From NCBI GenBank assembly GCA_031550725.1, contig JAVBOH010000021.1:70253-134252 (forward strand): a stretch of DNA of 64,000 nt. The letters run 5' to 3'. Position 1 is the stretch's first letter. Every line of letters starts with the position of its first letter. This document shows positions 34,352-42,682 of this stretch, in pieces. A model generated the notes under the pieces. The model had not been told where the DNA came from and did no database searches. It saw only the letters and a program-made list of their open reading frames with translations. Both the position numbers and the translations under genes were made by a program. Source of the DNA: UBA946 sp031550725. Lineage in GTDB: Bacteria; Bacillota; Clostridia; Oscillospirales; Ruminococcaceae.

Positions 34352-34918
34352 TTAATCAGTACACAACTTTGAAAACATAAAACAATCAGATAATCCCAAC
34401 GGTGATTCAAAACAATGACGCATTAATCCTTCTCGCAAAAATCCATTATGTTCTAATACTTTTTGTGATGCGATATTATCTATATGTACTCTTGAATATA
34501 TCCTCTCAAGGTCAAGATAGGAAAAACCAAATTCAATAACAGGTTTAACACAAGCAGAAGCAATCCCTTTCCCCCAATGCTTTTGTGAAATCAAATAACC
34601 TATATTCGCAATTTTATTATTTGCTTCAAAATTCGATAAAAGAATTCGTCCCAGTGCTTCATCTCCGTCTTTATAAGTGATTGTCCAGGAATATATTCTC
34701 GCTTTTTCAAATTCGTTTATCTGATTTTGCAGTATCCTTTTTACAATATCGTAAGTTGTCTTACTTTTACTACTACCGCCATAATACTTAAAAGCATTTG
34801 AATTACTGTATATCTCATAATAATTTTGAAGATCATTTTCCACATTTACTTGCCTAAGCAGTAACTCATCATTCACATCAATACTTTGAAAATCGATAAA
34901 CTTATCCTTAAATGCCAT
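34352..34918 (-). CDS. GNAT N-acetyltransferase
   Basis: The 188-aa enzyme has the RimJ-type motifs NIGYLISQKHWGKGIASACV and VHIDNIASQKVLEHNGFL. ATG 34918 is used because GGGAGG lies about 8 bases upstream; the longer frame to 35065 overlaps the AraC gene. It follows the AraC gene with one base between stop and start, so the regulator and enzyme are in one operon. Confidence 0.85.
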   Translation of the reverse strand: MAFKDKFIDFQSIDVNDELLLRQVNVENDLQNYYEIYSNSNAFKYYGGSSKSKTTYDIVKRILQNQINEFEKARIYSWTITYKDGDEALGRILLSNFEANNKIANIGYLISQKHWGKGIASACVKPVIEFGFSYLDLERIYSRVHIDNIASQKVLEHNGFLREGLMRHCFESPLGLSDCFMFSKLCTD

Positions 34919-34919
34919 T

Positions 34920-35810
34920 TTAATTTCCTCCCAACTTCTTAACAGGAATATATAAATCAACCTGTGCCGATGAAGACTGGCAGTCCCAACGCTCATCATA
35001 AAATTCAAAATCTGCACATAGCTCGTCAGACAAGCAGTATTCCGAATTTGGCAGCCATATATCATAAATATAACGAAAAGCTTGTCCTATTTCACCGTTA
35101 GAATTGTTACCGTTAACAGTGAAAACTGCATACAAGGACGTTGGAATTTCCTTTACAAACATACCCTCAGGAATGTTATGTTCATCTCTAACTTCAACAG
35201 CTGCCATATAATAAAATGACATTGGATCAGGACAAAAATCCACGGAATAATCCTCAAAACCATACATCTCGTTTGGATTTATCCTGTCAAACTTGTCGAA
35301 ATTAGCCTTCAGTTCACTCCACGCCTCACCAATTACATTCCAACCGTTTTTCGTATGCTTTCGTGAACCAGCAAGAATAAACGCTTCTTTTGTGATAAAT
35401 CTAGGCTCCATAATATAATCTCCTTTAAAATGAATTCGTTTTTCATAACTGGAGATAATAGTCTGAACACTTTTGAAATCAATATGAAGCTGTCTTTTCC
35501 TAACATCTGATGGCAAAGTACCAAAGGTTTCTTTGAAAATCCGATTGAAAGTTTGAATACTGTTAAATCCACAGTCATAACAAACGTTTGTTACAGTTTT
35601 ATCCGTATTCACAAGCTCCAAGAACGCAGTACCTAACCTGCGTTTCTTTAAATAATCAGTTATGGTTTGTCCTGTCACAGAAGAAAAAATCTTGTGAAAA
35701 TGAAAGGATGAATAACTAAATTTGTCTGCTATTGTTTCAAATGTAATGTCATCAGTTAAATGCGCATCAATATAAATTAATACAGTTTCTATGAGCTGCA
35801 AGTTGTTCAT
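34920..35810 (-). CDS. AraC-family regulator with GyrI-like effector domain
   Basis: The 296-aa regulator has HTH pair TIADKFSYSSFHFHKIFSSV and VCYDCGFNSIQTFNRIFKET, then a GyrI-like domain (MYGFEDYSVDFCPDPMSFYY; EIPTSLYAVFTVNG; QVDLYIPVKKLG). ATG 35810 has GGAGGTGAGC before it, while the upstream frame crosses a likely TATACT -10. It probably activates its own operon in response to a small ligand. Confidence 0.87.
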   Translation of the reverse strand: MNNLQLIETVLIYIDAHLTDDITFETIADKFSYSSFHFHKIFSSVTGQTITDYLKKRRLGTAFLELVNTDKTVTNVCYDCGFNSIQTFNRIFKETFGTLPSDVRKRQLHIDFKSVQTIISSYEKRIHFKGDYIMEPRFITKEAFILAGSRKHTKNGWNVIGEAWSELKANFDKFDRINPNEMYGFEDYSVDFCPDPMSFYYMAAVEVRDEHNIPEGMFVKEIPTSLYAVFTVNGNNSNGEIGQAFRYIYDIWLPNSEYCLSDELCADFEFYDERWDCQSSSAQVDLYIPVKKLGGN

Positions 35811-35914
35811 ATGCTCACCTCCGATACGATAAGTATACATGAAATTTGTATGCTTGTATTATCATTTCTTGTGGTTTTATATATTATTGAACATTATTGC
35901 TACTTTGTTATTAG

Positions 35915-36063
35915 TTAAATATTTCTCTCCATATACCCACAAGTAAACGGAAAGAAATCAAATTTTTCTGTTCCAGTATGAACAAATCCATACACTTCAT
36001 ACCACTTATGAAGTGTAACATTTTCTTCAACTATACCTATTTTCATTTTTGTACATCCCATTA
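35915..36063 (-). pseudogene. C-terminal remnant of a GNAT gene with a frameshift
   Basis: Minus-strand frames encode MGCTKMKIGIVEENVTLHKW then, after a shift near 36003, EVYGFVHTGTEKFDFFPFTC and GYMER. This is the end of an acetyltransferase. Upstream parts are missing. Confidence 0.6.
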
Positions 36064-36066
36064 CTT

Positions 36067-36609
36067 TTATGTTATTACGCAATAATCATCATTCCACAAC
36101 TGCACTTCAATATAATAATGCTTTTCAACAATCTCTTTCATAAAATCATCAATCGAGCTATCATAATCATGCAAAATATCCGACAACATTTCTTTAGTAT
36201 ACATTGTAAGCTTGCCATCACGCATATATGCTGACATACTGTCACCTAATGTAAAACTGATATATTCGGACGGTATATTTTCAAGTTTGATTTTATTTAT
36301 AGTGCCATTTCCAAACCATTTATCAAGATAATCACAGCCATGCAAAACAAACGATAACGGATGTTTTTCTTTAGGATTTCCACCAAGTGAAACGAAGAAA
36401 TCATATAAATATTCGTCCTGTTTCATTCTGCGAGGATAATAATTTTCAAAGTCAGCAAAGCGAATAAAAGCAGTAGTGTCAGGATTGTTTTCAGCCATTT
36501 TATATGCAGTTTCAAAAGCTTCGTCTTTTGGTAATCTGCAAATATTCAGAAAGGGAACACAGTTTGGGTGACAATAGTTTACTATGTATAGGTCGTTAAT
36601 GTTTATCAT
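36067..36609 (-). CDS. Uncharacterised protein
   Basis: The 180-aa soluble protein has no signal or membrane segment. It is rich in aromatics and acidic residues (PDTTAFIRFADFENYYPRRM; LSFVLHGCDYLDKWFG; EYISFTLGDSMSAYMRDGKL). No family could be named. ATG 36609 has GAGGTG six bases upstream. It follows the VOC gene (start 36970) on the same strand, 13 bp after it. Confidence 0.6.
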   Translation of the reverse strand: MININDLYIVNYCHPNCVPFLNICRLPKDEAFETAYKMAENNPDTTAFIRFADFENYYPRRMKQDEYLYDFFVSLGGNPKEKHPLSFVLHGCDYLDKWFGNGTINKIKLENIPSEYISFTLGDSMSAYMRDGKLTMYTKEMLSDILHDYDSSIDDFMKEIVEKHYYIEVQLWNDDYCVIT

Positions 36610-36622
36610 GTGTGACACCTCA

Positions 36623-36970
36623 TTATAAAACCATAATTATATTCCCATCAGGGTCATTGAATACTAACTCCTGCCCACCCCAATCCGCAGCTCTTGGTGG
36701 ATTTATATCAATACCTTTGCCTATGATTTTCTCATATGTTGCTTGTAAATCGTCAGTATTAAAAACAATTGTAATATAACCAGCTGTAGATTTGCCCCAT
36801 ACATTTTCATCCCATATACAAATACTGCCTTGATTTTCAAGTGCACCTAAATTCCAACCATCATAATCATCATTTTGAATGAATACTGGAAATTCAATTG
36901 TACGATAAAATTCTGCTAGTGCTTTTGGATTTTTTGAAGTGATATTCACGCATGATAGTTTTATTGACAT
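36623..36970 (-). CDS. VOC/glyoxalase-superfamily protein
   Basis: The 115-aa single VOC domain pair begins KLSCVNITSKNPKALAEFY and ends FNDPDGNIIMVL with the Glu/His-like metal positions incomplete. The family includes glyoxalases, dioxygenases and antibiotic-binding resistance proteins. It lies in a run of small detoxification genes. Confidence 0.82.
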   Translation of the reverse strand: MSIKLSCVNITSKNPKALAEFYRTIEFPVFIQNDDYDGWNLGALENQGSICIWDENVWGKSTAGYITIVFNTDDLQATYEKIIGKGIDINPPRAADWGGQELVFNDPDGNIIMVL

Positions 36971-37008
36971 AAGAAACTCCCTTTCATAATTGAGTATTAT
37001 AATAACTA

Positions 37009-37596
37009 TTATTTAAATGCTTTTCGCACAACAACTTTGCCTTCTTGTTCAGAATATTTAATAAATCCACATTTTTCAAACATAGCCAAAGAACCACGAA
37101 AATCATGTGGTACATCATCAAAATTTTTGTTGACATAAGCTTCAACAAAATCAAATTCTTCATCAGCAGCATTCATACAAGCTCGTTCAAGCAATTTTGT
37201 AGCTACACCCATTCTTTTCATTTCTGGCTTTATTACAAAGCAAAATATGGATTTAACTTTAATATCTGCACTATATTCCTCTATCTCCCAAAATGAACGA
37301 AGATAATTTACACAACCCTGACAATTCGCATTCGCATTGCACCAGCCAATGATTTCGTCACCATGATAAGCAAGGTATCCTTGTAAACTGCCATTTTTGA
37401 CGTACTTAATGGCTTTATCTCGTCTTTCTTTAAGAGTAGGGAACCAATCACCCTCATTAACATAAGAATCATCACTGCGCCATGTTACACAATAGCATTT
37501 GTTTTCATCAATGTTAACGTCATGTGGTGTTACATCAAAAAAATGTACATAATCTTCTGCAAGGTCTGGTGTTAATTTTCGGATTTCGATGTTCAT
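37009..37596 (-). CDS. GNAT N-acetyltransferase
   Basis: The 195-aa enzyme shows GYLAYHGDEIIGWCNANANC, the acetyl-CoA region FVIKPEMKRMGVATKLLERA and a C-terminal LAMFEKCGFIKYSEQEGKVV. It is located between the VOC gene and the phosphotransferase gene in the same direction. Substrate unknown. Confidence 0.83.
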   Translation of the reverse strand: MNIEIRKLTPDLAEDYVHFFDVTPHDVNIDENKCYCVTWRSDDSYVNEGDWFPTLKERRDKAIKYVKNGSLQGYLAYHGDEIIGWCNANANCQGCVNYLRSFWEIEEYSADIKVKSIFCFVIKPEMKRMGVATKLLERACMNAADEEFDFVEAYVNKNFDDVPHDFRGSLAMFEKCGFIKYSEQEGKVVVRKAFK

Positions 37597-37633
37597 AGGA
37601 TACTTCCTTTCATTATCATGATAACATATAAGT

Positions 37634-38506
37634 TTATTTAACTACCTTATACCATGTTGGAACAACATTTTGCATATTATCATACCAACTCAAAATTTCT
37701 TTACATTGATTTTTCATTGTATCAATCTCCCCTTTTCCAAAAGGAACTGCCCATGGTAAAGATCCGAGTGTATTACTTGATACATATAGTGCTAAAAGTC
37801 TCCAAAAATCCATTGGAACATCAGAATTAAAATAACCATTAACCATACCAGTAGCAAAGAATGGTGCTTTCTGTGCACACCACACAATACGATTAAATTC
37901 TTCCCATGGATCACCAAAATCATATCGATCAAAATCGATGATTCTTAGTTCACCTGATTTAGTTATCATCATATTGCCAATATGATAATCACCATGCTGA
38001 AACACTTGCGGACGGTCTTTTAAAAGATGCCTATTGTTTTCTATATAATCTAAAATACTATCAATATTATCATATTTAATCGGACATTCAGCATACATTT
38101 TAAGCTTCATATCAATCCTTTTATTGAAACGACTTTCCCAATTTTCTTGCTCTAGCGGAGCAGGAATTGAATGAATAACTTTTAATATTTCACCCGATTT
38201 AACACCATAATTATATGTATCTTCATCTGATAAATTTATTATAAAATCTTCAGCATCATTACCATCAATCCATGTTTGAATCATATAAATACCCTCATCG
38301 CATGTGCCAAATTCCAATGGCTCACAAATAGGTACACCAAGTTCAGCGACTTGCTGCTGCATACGAAACATTTCATGCCTGGTTGAACTCTTTTCCGTTG
38401 GGGTTATTCGCAGTAGATATTTTGTACCATCTTCTGTTACAGCACAATATTTCTTATCACAAGACCAACCTTTTTCAATTAATGTCTTTGAAATGAAGTC
38501 AAACAT
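37634..38506 (-). CDS. APH-fold phosphotransferase
   Basis: The 290-aa kinase has the catalytic HGDYHIGNMMI and LRIIDFDRYDFGDPWEEFNR, as in aminoglycoside or macrolide-type phosphotransferases. ATG 38506 follows AGGAGAAG. The longer frame would start inside the promoter (38551-38579), which excludes it. First gene of the operon through 34352 or a part of it. Confidence 0.85.
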   Translation of the reverse strand: MFDFISKTLIEKGWSCDKKYCAVTEDGTKYLLRITPTEKSSTRHEMFRMQQQVAELGVPICEPLEFGTCDEGIYMIQTWIDGNDAEDFIINLSDEDTYNYGVKSGEILKVIHSIPAPLEQENWESRFNKRIDMKLKMYAECPIKYDNIDSILDYIENNRHLLKDRPQVFQHGDYHIGNMMITKSGELRIIDFDRYDFGDPWEEFNRIVWCAQKAPFFATGMVNGYFNSDVPMDFWRLLALYVSSNTLGSLPWAVPFGKGEIDTMKNQCKEILSWYDNMQNVVPTWYKVVK

Positions 38507-38550
38507 AATGGCTTCTCCTATCTTGATTTGGATATTGGTTTTATAAGTTA

Positions 38551-38579
38551 AGTATACCATAACTTAACAAACACTTCAA
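38551..38579 (-). promoter_or_regulatory. Promoter of the APH operon
   Basis: Minus-strand -35 TTGAAG (38574-38579), 17-bp spacer, -10 TATACT (38551-38556). A dyad GTTAAG/CTTAAC overlaps it. Confidence 0.7.
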
Positions 38580-38596
38580 GGATAATTAATAAAAAA

Positions 38597-38618
38597 ACCG
38601 TCCAATTTCTCGGACGGT
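38597..38618 (-). terminator. Conserved terminator, copy 3
   Basis: Same hairpin and loop as copy 2, with seven bases of T-run on the minus strand. It closes the flavodoxin operon. Confidence 0.85.
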
Positions 38619-38676
38619 TAATAAGTGATATTCGTACATAACACATTTGTCAAGTCTATTATTAATGTAAAGCCTA

Positions 38677-39204
38677 TTAACAACGCACAAAATCAATAAT
38701 ATCCTTAAGATTACCTTTATCAGTCCAATCTTTGTTTGAGCCAATAGCTTCCATTAAAGCAGCTTCCCATGGTTCATAATCCGATGAGTTTTTATTTGAA
38801 ACAGCTTTTTTCAGCATACCACACAGCAGTTTATCCTTAAAAGACATAGCATCTTCATTCCATGCACCACGACAATAAAAACATGGTATTTTATTTAGAT
38901 TTCCTGTAAAATGACGATTTCTAAGTTCATTCATAGCTTTTTCGTCATATGGTGATGCACCAACAGCAAATACAATTATCTTCTTGCCAGTAAGTTTATT
39001 ATAATTCTTTTTAAGAAAGGATATTCCTAAAATTCCACCTGCATAGATACCCCCACCTAAAATAACAGTATTGTATTGCATAACTTTTGAAATATCAGCA
39101 TGTTTTGTTTCAATTATATCACATGAAAGCTCATCATACAGCCATTCAGCATATGTTTTAGTCGCACCATATTTAGATTGATAAAGTATAACTGTTTTAT
39201 TCAT
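38677..39204 (-). CDS. Flavodoxin-domain protein
   Basis: The 175-aa protein has the flavodoxin FMN-phosphate loop ILYQSKYGATKTYAEWL and a central VILGGGIYAGGILG, as in protoporphyrinogen-oxidase-like (HemG) flavodoxins. It carries electrons via FMN. ATG 39204 follows GTAGGA. It overlaps or abuts the FMN-binding gene upstream, giving a MarR, FMN-binding and flavodoxin operon. Confidence 0.82.
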   Translation of the reverse strand: MNKTVILYQSKYGATKTYAEWLYDELSCDIIETKHADISKVMQYNTVILGGGIYAGGILGISFLKKNYNKLTGKKIIVFAVGASPYDEKAMNELRNRHFTGNLNKIPCFYCRGAWNEDAMSFKDKLLCGMLKKAVSNKNSSDYEPWEAALMEAIGSNKDWTDKGNLKDIIDFVRC

Positions 39205-39218
39205 ATTAATTCCTACTT

Positions 39219-39611
39219 TCATTTCGATAAAGCATTTTCAACTGCTTTTAAGATTGTTTGAGAGCTTGCTGTTGCACCAGAAATTACATCTAATTCAATG
39301 CTTTGATTATCCACAATGTTATTTGTAATCACCTCGGCAGATTGCCCTTTACCATTATCATGTTCAATAATATGTACAGCAATAATCGAATGATTTTTCA
39401 CTTCAACATTAACTTTTACATATACAAGTCCATTATCACATTCACCCTGATAAGTACCATCTGCAAGTGTTGTCAGATTATAGCTTGAATCACTGACATG
39501 CAAAGGTTTTGGAAGATTTACAAATATCAAAATAACCATAATTATTAGTAATAACAACAGAATAGATATTACCCAAAAGATAGGTCGCCGATAACTTTTC
39601 TTTTTCATCAT
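39219..39611 (-). CDS. FMN-binding domain membrane protein
   Basis: The 130-aa protein has one N-terminal membrane helix (FWVISILLLLLIIMVILIFV) and an extracytoplasmic FMN-binding domain of the NqrC/RnfG kind (DGTYQGECDNGLVYVKVNV; DVISGATASSQTILKAVENA, where the Thr of SGATAS is the flavinylation site). It probably works with the adjacent flavodoxin in extracytoplasmic electron transfer. It overlaps the MarR stop by 4 bases. Confidence 0.85.
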   Translation of the reverse strand: MMKKKSYRRPIFWVISILLLLLIIMVILIFVNLPKPLHVSDSSYNLTTLADGTYQGECDNGLVYVKVNVEVKNHSIIAVHIIEHDNGKGQSAEVITNNIVDNQSIELDVISGATASSQTILKAVENALSK

Positions 39612-40063
39612 TTAAGCCCCTCCTGCATAATTTCAAGATTTTTAACCATCTTTTTTAATACATCACCAGCTATATCAAGTTCATTCTGACTTATATCATC
39701 ATATAAACGTTCAAGAAAATCCTGTGCATTCTGAGCAGTTTGTTCTGCATATTTATATCCTAATTCTGTAATGAGTACACTCCGACTGCGATGGTCGGTG
39801 GTGCTATCTTCAAGTGCTACAATACCTTCACGTTCCATAGCAATCAACATTTTAGTAATGTTCTGACGTGTGGAATCTATACATTCTGCAATCTGTGTAA
39901 TCGTCGGTGGTGGCTCTGTTGGTAAATCTAAAATATTGCGAAGTAAAAACCATTGTTTTGTTGATATTCCCTCAACATATGAATCAGCAACAAATTGAAG
40001 TTTATTTGCGAGCAAAAATGTACCACCAAATAAGAGATGTTTACTATTTTTAGATGGTTTCAT
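39608..40063 (-). CDS. MarR-family regulator
   Basis: The 151-aa regulator has PTITQIAECIDSTRQNITKM for DNA recognition and a wing with DSTTDHRSRSVLITELGYKY. It is the first gene of the flavodoxin operon and probably autoregulates it in response to a redox or phenolic signal. Confidence 0.87.
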   Translation of the reverse strand: MKPSKNSKHLLFGGTFLLANKLQFVADSYVEGISTKQWFLLRNILDLPTEPPPTITQIAECIDSTRQNITKMLIAMEREGIVALEDSTTDHRSRSVLITELGYKYAEQTAQNAQDFLERLYDDISQNELDIAGDVLKKMVKNLEIMQEGLK

Positions 40064-40158
40064 AATAATCCTCCTAGCCTAATAATACGCAACCCATTGC
40101 ATATTATATACGAAAGATTACATAATGTCAATACTTTTTGTGAAATTGGGTATAAAAA

Positions 40159-40180
40159 ACCGTCCAATTTCTCGGACGGT
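40159..40180 (-). terminator. Conserved terminator, copy 4
   Basis: Identical stem and loop to copies 2 and 3; it closes the MarR/flavin-oxidase pair. Confidence 0.85.
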
Positions 40181-40188
40181 CACAAACA

Positions 40189-40620
40189 TTATAACTCATC
40201 AATCGGCAAAGTCACATTACTAAGCCCATGATAATAATTAACCTTTTCGGCAGTGAATTTATACACACAATAATCCTCATCATCAATACCCTTTGGATAG
40301 TATATTTCAAAACCCTCACGCCACAAAAACGCCTTTGTTTCATGGTCTGTGCATACTTCCATTGTTCCAGTAAACAACGCACCCTTGTATTTATTAACCG
40401 TTTCATCTGAATAATAAACGGATGCTTTAGGGTTTTTAAGAAACTGTGCTACACGCTTTGAGCTTGTATTTGTAGAAAAATATTGTGTTTTCATATCATC
40501 GTGTTCAAGGACAAGCATACCCTTTGTTTGTGGAAAACCATTTTCGTCAACCGAGCAAATATAAGCGATGTGTGCATTATTACGTAATGAACGAATTTCG
40601 GATTTTATAACACTATTCAT
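40189..40620 (-). CDS. Pyridoxamine-oxidase-family (general stress) protein
   Basis: The 143-aa split-barrel flavin-binding protein starts NSVIKSEIRSLRNNAHIAYI and has FSTNTSSKRVAQFLKNP. AAAAAAGGAGTC precedes the ATG at 40620, and the gene overlaps the MarR gene by 8 bases. Probable target and partner of that regulator. Confidence 0.82.
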   Translation of the reverse strand: MNSVIKSEIRSLRNNAHIAYICSVDENGFPQTKGMLVLEHDDMKTQYFSTNTSSKRVAQFLKNPKASVYYSDETVNKYKGALFTGTMEVCTDHETKAFLWREGFEIYYPKGIDDEDYCVYKFTAEKVNYYHGLSNVTLPIDEL

Positions 40621-41062
40621 TATTAGACTCCTTTTTTGTAAGATTTTTAAGAACTTTCCTAAGACTATTTTCGAAAGCGAGTATTTCATCATCATCAAAT
40701 CCCTCATAGAAAATTTCATTCATTTTTGAAGAAGCATCATTATACTGACTTTCAAGACCTTTAGCAGTTTCAGTCATCTTAATACGAATTATTCTACGGT
40801 TATCCGTATCATGAATTCTTTGAATATGTCCTGACTTTTCTAATCTGTCGAGCATACTTGTCAACGTCGTTTTAGCAAGTCCAGTTTTTTCTGACAGTTC
40901 ACTTATCGGTATATTATCGTTCTCCCACAACACAAAAAGAATACGTCCCTGTGCACCGTTAAACTGGTCTATACCATTCTCTATAAGCATTTTTTCAAAT
41001 ATTCTGCCTTGTATCTGCTTGATTTTGCTTATAAGAAATCCACCATTCGTTTTTTCTATCAG
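40613..41062 (-). CDS. MarR-family regulator with a probable CTG start
   Basis: The protein of about 149 residues has IPISELSEKTGLAKTTLTSM and LDRLEKSGHIQRIHDTDNRR, the MarR recognition helix and wing. The transcript should begin near 41081, after the -10 at 41088-41093, so starts further upstream are excluded. AAAGGTGG (41072-41079) best fits CTG at 41062. GTG codons at 41069-41074 lie within that ribosome site. A perfect dyad overlaps the promoter. Confidence 0.8.
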   Translation of the reverse strand: MIEKTNGGFLISKIKQIQGRIFEKMLIENGIDQFNGAQGRILFVLWENDNIPISELSEKTGLAKTTLTSMLDRLEKSGHIQRIHDTDNRRIIRIKMTETAKGLESQYNDASSKMNEIFYEGFDDDEILAFENSLRKVLKNLTKKESNNE

Positions 41063-41082
41063 TACAATCACCACCTTTATGT

Positions 41083-41116
41083 TATATAGTATAATACTAT
41101 ATAGAACTATTGTCAA
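41083..41116 (-). promoter_or_regulatory. MarR promoter with perfect dyad operator
   Basis: Minus-strand -35 TTGACA (41111-41116), 17-bp spacer, -10 TATACT (41088-41093). TATATAGTAT (41083-41092) and ATACTATATA (41094-41103) form a perfect dyad around one base over the -10 and spacer. Confidence 0.8.
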
Positions 41117-41308
41117 GTATTTCGACAGAATAAATTAGAAAAAAGCATAACATTAATCAATATATTGATAATGTGTTACGAATTATATTGCATGACATAC
41201 TCTTGTATCCTTGTAAAATGAATCTTGACTTTTGCCTTGTAAAGTATTAAAATGTAAATATACAGGGGTATGTCATAAAAACTAAGATATCTAAGGAGGA
41301 TATTATTT

Positions 41309-41776
41309 ATGGCTACCATTAGAAAAAGAGGAAACTCTTATCAGATTAGGGTTTCTGTCGGATACGATACCAGAGGCAATCATAAGGAACAGTCAATGAC
41401 ATGGAAACCAGAGGATGGTATGACTGAACGTCAAATCCAAAAGGAATTAAATCGTCAGGCTGTAATGTTTGAGGAAGCTTGTATGAAAGGTTTCAAGACA
41501 TCTGCTGTCAAATTCGAGGAGCTTGCAGAGGAATGGTTTAATGAATATGCAAAGTTTAACCTCAAAAGTACGACATACGAGCGAATGAAACAGCTTACGC
41601 ATAGAGTGTATCCAGCTATCGGTCATCCGAACAATATGAAAACATATTTATTAAATCATATGAATAAAATTGTATATCCCCCTGCAAACAAGCACTGCCA
41701 AACGCATTTTTGCTTGGCAGTGCTTGTTTTTATGTTTATTCTAGATTCTTACACATATAATGAGAAATACTCATAA
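41309..41776 (+). pseudogene. Truncated tyrosine recombinase (integrase)
   Basis: AAGGAGGAT precedes ATG. The first 110 residues are the arm-binding and core-binding start of a Tn916-type integrase (IRKRGNSYQIRVSVGYDTRG; VKFEELAEEWFNEYAKFN). After about 41640 the sequence changes and runs through a strong terminator; the catalytic R, H and Y residues are absent. It probably belonged to the mobile element at 26.7-32.5 kb or to one carrying the defence operon. Confidence 0.8.
41686..41731. terminator. Strong terminator after the integrase fragment
   Basis: AAACAAGCACTGCCAA (41686-41701) and TTGGCAGTGCTTGTTT (41714-41729) form a 16-bp perfect stem with A and T runs, so it may work both ways, between integrase and the defence operon. 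Confidence 0.88.
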
Positions 41777-41804
41777 ATCCCATATATATACTTAATACAA
41801 ATTA

Positions 41805-42482
41805 TCATTGATTGTCATCAGCATTATCTTTTATAAAATTAAACTTAACATCAATTACGCCTTGCAAATCTTCAGCAAAGTATTGCATTTGTTTCTGTTT
41901 AATAATAACATCAAAATTAATAATATTAATAAACGCTAATAAAGTAGCGTAAACTATCAATGTGAGAAATATGAAAACGGATGCATATTCAGTGGATATT
42001 TTTGAATCAATGTATGCTTTTAATAATATCAGTATAACTGGTATAAATAATATTTGCATCCATTTATTAATCATTTCAACCCACTTATTTCTTATACATT
42101 GTGTTTTATTGATTCTGTTGTTAATTCTATTTAAAATTTCAAGTATTTGTTCTTTAGTCTTTATTGAATTCTCTGAAAGTTTTTTGTAAAACCCGTCGCA
42201 ATATTTTAAATATTCGTTAAATTTATCATTATGTGCATGTATGTTAACCTTTTCAACTTTATAGCCCATCAATACAGTTGATATTAATTCTATAACTAAT
42301 GGAATATAACTATATAATGAAATTTTTATTGTAAAATACATAATTAAACTTGTAATAGCACACGACATAGCAATAAAAAACAAAACAAAAATAGACGGGG
42401 GGAGCTTATTAAGATTCATCCATATCCCATTTGTTTTTTCTTTTCTGTATTCTAAATATTTATAAAGTATTAAAATTTCCAT
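41805..42482 (-). CDS. Four-helix membrane protein, candidate RADAR accessory gene
   Basis: The 225-aa protein has two N-terminal helices (about 32-54 and 57-75), a cytoplasmic helical middle of about 65 residues and two C-terminal helices (about 143-160 and 170-192). No motif identifies it. Known RADAR loci can carry an accessory membrane protein of SLATT or Csx27 type; position and topology fit that role but the family is not proven. ATG 42482 follows AAAAGGA. It lies 200 bp after the third gene, with a hairpin between. Confidence 0.6.
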   Translation of the reverse strand: MEILILYKYLEYRKEKTNGIWMNLNKLPPSIFVLFFIAMSCAITSLIMYFTIKISLYSYIPLVIELISTVLMGYKVEKVNIHAHNDKFNEYLKYCDGFYKKLSENSIKTKEQILEILNRINNRINKTQCIRNKWVEMINKWMQILFIPVILILLKAYIDSKISTEYASVFIFLTLIVYATLLAFINIINFDVIIKQKQMQYFAEDLQGVIDVKFNFIKDNADDNQ

Positions 42483-42535
42483 ATTATTTATCCTTTTCAT
42501 TTTCTTAAAATTGTATATTAGTTTATAGGCTTTAT

Positions 42536-42564
42536 ATTGATTGTTAAGTCAATTATAAAGCCTA
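42536..42564. promoter_or_regulatory. Intergenic hairpin inside the defence operon
   Basis: TAGGCTTTATA and TATAAAGCCTA (42536-42546, 42554-42564) are perfect 11-bp arms. No T-run follows on the minus strand, so it may be a processing site or attenuator before the membrane-protein gene. Confidence 0.5.
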
Positions 42565-42682
42565 CTACTTTACTGAATCACACAAAAATATTTACCTATA
42601 TCAATAGAATAAGCTATTTTAAATAATGTATAAATTACTAATTATAACATTGTTGTTAATAATTAACCAAACAGAATATAAC

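Noticed and set aside
36984..37172. Short minus-strand frame inside the GNAT gene at 37009
   Set aside because: Shadow of the real gene in another frame.
32495..40180. Integron attC sites at the repeated hairpins
   Set aside because: Only 22 bases, no R and L box pairs, genes between are operons rather than single cassettes, and there is a T-run as in terminators.
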